Below, in pieces: positions 62,049 through 64,000 of a stretch of 64,000 bases of DNA. The stretch is from assembly GCF_003261055.1 (NCBI RefSeq), contig NZ_CP030073.1:4340001-4404000 (forward strand). The letters run 5' to 3'. The notes beneath the pieces are model-generated. The model was not told the origin of the DNA and did not search any database. It saw only the letters and a program-made list of their open reading frames with translations. Position 1 is the first letter of the stretch. Each line of letters starts with the position of its first letter. The stretch comes from Streptomyces cadmiisoli. GTDB taxonomy: Bacteria; Actinomycetota; Actinomycetes; Streptomycetales; Streptomycetaceae. The position numbers and the translations under genes were made by a program.

Positions 62049-62462
62049 TCAGCCGAGGGTCTGCGCGGCCGTCGGCGAGGAGTCCTTCAGGAACTGCGAG
62101 CAGCGCTCGTACTCGTCCTGCTCACCGATCTCCCCCGCCGCACGGGCGAGCGCGTGCAGGGCGCGCAGGAAGCCACGGTTGGGCTCGTGCTCCCACGGCA
62201 CCGGGCCGTGGCCCTTCCAGCCGTTGCGGCGCAGCGCGTCCAGGCCGCGGTGGTAGCCCGTACGGGCGTAGGCGTACGACTCCACGACGCTGCCCCGCTC
62301 GTACGCGTCGTCGGCGAGCTGGGCCCAGGCCAGCGACGACGTCGGGTACTGCCGCGCGACGTCGGCGGGCGCCGAACCGCCCGCGAGCAGCTCGCGCGGC
62401 TCGGGGTCGTCGGGGAGGTGGGTCGGGGGCGGTCCCCCGAGGAGGTTCTCGTGAATCGTCAT
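62049..62462 (-). CDS. DUF3151 protein
   Basis: 137-residue cytosolic protein. Seen: SSLAWAQLADDAYERGSVVE and YARTGYHRGLDALRRNGWKG, HEPNRGFLRALHALARAAGE, the TPR-like helical DUF3151 signature. Found conserved in actinobacteria, often near purA or fba genes by memory; function unknown. ATG 62462 chosen because the family starts MTIHENLLGGPP. Upstream to 62705 lie two direct repeats only. Confidence 0.87.
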   Translation of the reverse strand: MTIHENLLGGPPPTHLPDDPEPRELLAGGSAPADVARQYPTSSLAWAQLADDAYERGSVVESYAYARTGYHRGLDALRRNGWKGHGPVPWEHEPNRGFLRALHALARAAGEIGEQDEYERCSQFLKDSSPTAAQTLG

Positions 62463-62635
62463 GGGTCCCAGTCTGGTGCATCCCCCGAGATCGCGGACCG
62501 TGCCCCAGGCATGTGAGCCGGAGGCCACCGTTCCGAAGGCACACGCTCCGCCGGCACGCGGCCGGCATGCCCGAACCCGCGCCACGACGTGCGCTCCGGC
62601 GGCACCTGATCCGGCGACCCGCGCTCCGAAGGCAC

Positions 62636-62731
62636 GCGCTCGCGCACGAGCGGGTGGCTACGCCACCGACCGCCCCGGCTCCGGCGCTCGCGCACGAGCG
62701 GGTGACTACGCCCCGGACCGCCCCGGCTCCG
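62636..62731. repeat. 48-bp tandem duplication overlapping the MFS gene end
   Basis: Two 48-bp units (62636-62683 and 62684-62731) begin GCGCTCGCGCACGAGCGGGT and contain a CGCTCG-CGCA-CGAGCG hairpin. The second copy includes the stop codon of the MFS gene and encodes its last few residues; the first copy is just beyond it. The hairpins may terminate that gene. Confidence 0.88.
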
Positions 62732-64000
62732 GCTCCGGCCGCTCCAGCGGCGGTGACGTCATGTTTCCGTGCGTACGGCACTGCGGACGCCGGCAGTCCG
62801 GGGCCGGCCGCCGTACGAAGGCGAAGGCCAGCACCGCACCCACCACCAGCATCGCCGCGCACAGCGGCATCGCCCGCCGGAACGACGCGTCGAAGGCCTC
62901 CGCCGAGCGGTACGCCTCCGGTCCCATCCCGGCGAGCAGCGGCAGCGCCGCCACCGCCACCAGGCCCGCGGCCCGCGCGGCGGCGTTGTTGATGCCGCTG
63001 GCCACCCCCGCCCGCGAGGTGTCGACCGACGCGAGGACGGTGGCGGTCAGCGGGGCGACCAGGGTGACCATGCCGAGGCCCTGCACCAGCACCGCGGGCA
63101 GCACGTCGCGCGGGTAGGAGGCGTCCTCGCCGACGCGCAGCATCAGCAGCATGCCCACCGCGCACACCAGCGGGCCGACGGTGAGCGGGATGCGCGGCCC
63201 GATGCGCTCGCTGAGTGCACCGGAGCGGGCGGACAGCAGCAGCATCAGCACGGTCGTGGGCAGCAGGGCGGTACCCGCGGCGAGGGCCGAGTAGCCCGAG
63301 ACGACCTGGAGCTGGAGCGAGACCAGGAAGAAGAAGCCGCCGAAAGCCGCGTACACACACAGGGTGACCAGGTTGACCGCCGTGAACTGGCGCGACGCGA
63401 AGATGTCCGGCGGCATCATCGGGTCGCGCCGGTGCTTCTCGACGTACACGAAGGCCACGCCCGCGGCGACGCCCGCGAAGGCGGTCAGGGCGACGACCAG
63501 GGAACCCTCGGTGGCCTCGATCAGCGCGTAGGTGACCAGGGCCAGGGACAGCGCGCCGAGGACCGCGCCGAGCACGTCGAAATGGCCCTGCCGGCCTCCC
63601 GCCTCGGCCGAGACGGCGAGGGAGGTGTCGCGCGACTCGGGGACGTGCCGCAGCGCGACCGGTACGCAGACCAGGGCGAGCGGCACGTTGAGCAGGAACA
63701 CCCAGCGCCAGCCCGGCCCGTCCACCAGCCAGCCGCCCACGAACGGCCCCACGGCCGCGCCGATGCCCCCGAACCCGGACCACAGGCCGACCGCCCTGGC
63801 CCGGTCGTCGGGGTGGAAGGAGGCCTGGATGAGAGCGAGCGAGCCCGGCGTGAGCAGGGCGCCGCCGATGCCCTGGAGGGCGCGGGCGGCGATGAGGATC
63901 TCGGCGGTCGGGGCGAGACCGCACAGCAGGGAGGCCAGCGCGAACCAGACGACCCCGATCACGAACACCTTGCGGCGCCCGTAGTGGTCGCCGAGCGAGC
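62706..64000 (-). CDS. MFS exporter (DHA2-like), N-terminus outside the window
   Basis: At least 431 codons of a major facilitator exporter running off the right edge. Seen: motif A GDHYGRRKVFVIG reading in from the edge, motif C-like GPFVGGWLVDGPGWRWVFLL, GALLTPGSLALI, and about 11 membrane segments in the visible part, matching DHA2 14-helix drug exporters. Substrate unknown. The C-terminus PPLERPEPEPGRSGA is shaped by the 48-bp duplication. Confidence 0.9.
   Translation of the reverse strand, partial: SLGDHYGRRKVFVIGVVWFALASLLCGLAPTAEILIAARALQGIGGALLTPGSLALIQASFHPDDRARAVGLWSGFGGIGAAVGPFVGGWLVDGPGWRWVFLLNVPLALVCVPVALRHVPESRDTSLAVSAEAGGRQGHFDVLGAVLGALSLALVTYALIEATEGSLVVALTAFAGVAAGVAFVYVEKHRRDPMMPPDIFASRQFTAVNLVTLCVYAAFGGFFFLVSLQLQVVSGYSALAAGTALLPTTVLMLLLSARSGALSERIGPRIPLTVGPLVCAVGMLLMLRVGEDASYPRDVLPAVLVQGLGMVTLVAPLTATVLASVDTSRAGVASGINNAAARAAGLVAVAALPLLAGMGPEAYRSAEAFDASFRRAMPLCAAMLVVGAVLAFAFVRRPAPDCRRPQCRTHGNMTSPPLERPEPEPGRSGA

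Overview
The window is a piece of a Streptomyces chromosome, or that of a very close relative. It has very high G+C, frequent GTG and TTG starts, a WhiB-like regulator, DUF397/XRE modules, many ATGA/GTGA overlaps and compact core genes. The order wblA, class A PBP, yqeY ... asd-ask, recR-ybaB ... purA ... CYP107, kynurenine genes matches what I remember of the S. coelicolor wblA-to-kyn neighbourhood; that is recall, not a search. I see no phage, IS element, CRISPR array or biosynthetic cluster.

Region by region. 1-5.7 kb: left-edge WblA diverging from a bifunctional penicillin-binding protein, then YqeY, a metallophosphoesterase, a Pr6Pr membrane protein and tRNA-Pro(CGG) with a strong terminator. 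5.9-9.7 kb: a small accessory module beside the tRNA, with a secreted peptidoglycan-binding-like protein, an anti-sigma-type ATPase, a WhiJ/AbaA-like XRE regulator, its DUF397 partner and a flavoprotein. 9.7-16.2 kb: an APC permease and four CNNM/CorC-type transporters in two duplicated two-gene operons, each preceded by a short proline-containing leader ORF whose stop overlaps the first start codon. 16.5-25.2 kb: Spo0M, a BlaI/M56 pair, a TIGR03943/permease pair, a two-RCK-domain membrane protein, a DUF6191 protein and an S9 peptidase.

25.5-33.7 kb: SURF1, a SigE-type ECF sigma factor with a membrane partner, asd and ask (with a visible internal start for the beta subunit), a lipoprotein, DUF5063, recR and ybaB. 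Two regulatory patterns lie upstream of the sigma gene: three phased 12-bp direct repeats, and a perfect 30-bp palindrome carrying a DasR-like core. 34-39.6 kb: a SLATT-domain protein, a membrane-anchored PstS-like sensor, a Ser/Thr kinase and a MarR/DJ-1 operon. 39.8-45.3 kb: class III aminotransferase, GntR/FCD regulator, an unknown protein, purA and a diacylglycerol-kinase-like protein.

45.4-57.6 kb: a GbsR/MarR-regulated ABC exporter, a 34-bp minisatellite, a CYP107-like P450, two tandem NarL-type two-component systems, an acyltransferase and a DUF1023 hydrolase. 58-64 kb: the kynurenine route from tryptophan to anthranilate (tdo-kynU, and an alpha/beta-hydrolase formamidase diverging from a TetR gene), DUF3151, and an MFS exporter cut by the right edge.

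The best candidates for something not well described are the duplicated CNNM operons with their leader ORFs, the membrane-spanning PstS-like sensor beside a kinase, and the palindrome and phased repeats upstream of the sigma factor.
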